Of a stretch of DNA of 64,000 bases, positions 63,513-64,000 are shown piece after piece. Below the pieces are notes generated by a model, which was not told where the DNA came from, searched no databases, and saw only the letters and a program-made list of their open reading frames with translations. Made by a program: the position numbers and the translations under genes. Each line of letters starts with the position of its first letter. Position 1 is the first letter of the stretch. The DNA comes from an uncultured Kushneria sp. (GTDB taxonomy: Bacteria > Pseudomonadota > Gammaproteobacteria > Pseudomonadales > Halomonadaceae). The stretch covers positions 62,001 to 126,000 of the forward strand of contig NZ_CANMFC010000006.1 in the NCBI RefSeq assembly GCF_947497025.1. The letters run 5' to 3'.

Positions 63513-64000
63513 CTACCACAAGCGGCCCGAGGGCAGTGGGATCATGAAGACGTGGCCAAAGAGCGCGTCAAGGCCGGGGCCGAATACCACCGCAATGACG
63601 CAGGCCACCAGCAGCCGGCGTCCGCTTCGAGCCCCCAGAATGATCTGAACGACGAGCAGGAACAGCAACGACGACAGTGCGAAGCCAAGCCAGGGCATGA
63701 GCAACGCATAGGCACAGAAGGCGGCCAGGGTGGCAAAGGCCAGCCGTCGCTGCATGAACCAGCGCCCGGCCCCCACGCTTGCCGTCGGGTCGGCATGTCG
63801 CAGCGCCATCATGGACTGACACATGATCGCCAGATTAAAGAGCACCAGCGCCCCCAGTATCAGTCGGGGGAACGACCCGGCGCCCAGCGGCTCCCACATG
63901 GAGGACGGCAGATCGCCGGCCTGTACGAACAGGCCGATGAACAGCGCCGCAAGCCCTGCGTTGAACAGGATGTTGGCGATGGCCTTGCCACGCTCGCTAC
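63513..64000 (-). CDS. Second TctB-family small permease, cut by the window edge
   Basis: The frame is open to the right edge, so the true start lies outside. Visible residues begin SERGKAIANILFNAGLAALF, with GAGSFPRLILGALVLFNLAI, FATLAAFCAYALLMPWLGFA and LLVACVIAVVFGPGLDALFG as hydrophobic segments. The MWEPLGAGSFP stretch corresponds to the PxxFP motif of TctB. The Met at 63899 is internal. The binding protein gene is probably beyond the edge. Confidence 0.82.
   Translation of the reverse strand, partial: SERGKAIANILFNAGLAALFIGLFVQAGDLPSSMWEPLGAGSFPRLILGALVLFNLAIMCQSMMALRHADPTASVGAGRWFMQRRLAFATLAAFCAYALLMPWLGFALSSLLFLLVVQIILGARSGRRLLVACVIAVVFGPGLDALFGHVFMIPLPSGRLW

Noticed and set aside
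1-64000. CRISPR arrays, prophage or complete insertion sequences
   Set aside because: No regularly spaced repeats, transposase, integrase or phage structural genes were seen anywhere in the window.

Overview
The window reads as a chromosome segment of a high-GC gammaproteobacterium, most likely a member of the Halomonadaceae (Halomonas/Kushneria/Chromohalobacter type). The basis is indirect: dense GC-rich coding, an OsmC-YcaO fusion protein, DUF2835, an FNR regulator beside a hemN relic, and many TRAP and tripartite tricarboxylate transporters for organic solutes. I saw no rRNA, tRNA, CRISPR array, complete insertion sequence or prophage.

Layout. 0-4.3 kb: a FadR-type regulator, an unrecognised protein and a cystine-type amino-acid ABC transporter. 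4.4-11.8 kb: a sugar-alcohol locus, with an FGGY pentulose kinase divergent from a ribose-type ABC transporter, a zinc alditol dehydrogenase and an L-xylulose-reductase-like SDR. 11.8-14.7 kb: a scarred accessory patch with an orphan YefM/Phd-type antitoxin beside a toxin stub, a decayed second copy of the SDR 3' end, and an AT-rich two-gene unit (53-aa peptide plus membrane-anchored TPR protein). 14.7-18.9 kb: OsmC-YcaO protein, a small tail-anchored protein, DUF2835 and a RES/Xre toxin-antitoxin pair with a legible promoter and operator. 18.9-27 kb: hemB, a membrane protein, lldD with a LacI-type regulator, an esterase, a 46-aa membrane peptide and an isolated polyprenyl-phosphate sugar transferase after an AT-rich gap.

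27-36.6 kb: a complete tctCBA transporter divergent from its tctDE two-component system, then a LacI-regulated TRAP transporter (dctPQM). 36.7-46.9 kb: an allantoin/ureide catabolic cluster. An NCS1 permease is divergent from GntR regulator, allantoin racemase and PuuE-type allantoinase; then come an AEC transporter, amidase, RpiR regulator, allantoate amidohydrolase and ureidoglycine-glyoxylate aminotransferase. The divergent control region holds two TTGTATACAA operators, each overlapping a sigma-54-like -24/-12 element, with an NtrC-like half-site midway.

47-51 kb: a TAXI-type TRAP transporter with a fused permease. 51-53.1 kb: an AhpD-like protein, a hemN pseudogene that keeps an FNR-like box, and an intact fnr/anr gene. 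53.2-60.6 kb: DUF488 protein, an alpha/beta hydrolase lacking its nucleophile serine, an orphan ParA, a DUF2780-like secreted protein, a LysR regulator, an amidohydrolase with an SSS symporter, and a small lipoprotein. 60.7-64 kb: an MFS transporter and a second tct operon that runs off the right edge.

The segment is mainly a scavenging region: uptake of amino acids, polyols, tricarboxylates, other organic acids and ureides, each with a local regulator. Signs of gene flow and decay cluster at 11.8-14.7, 17-18.6, 25.1-25.7 and 51.6-52.2 kb.
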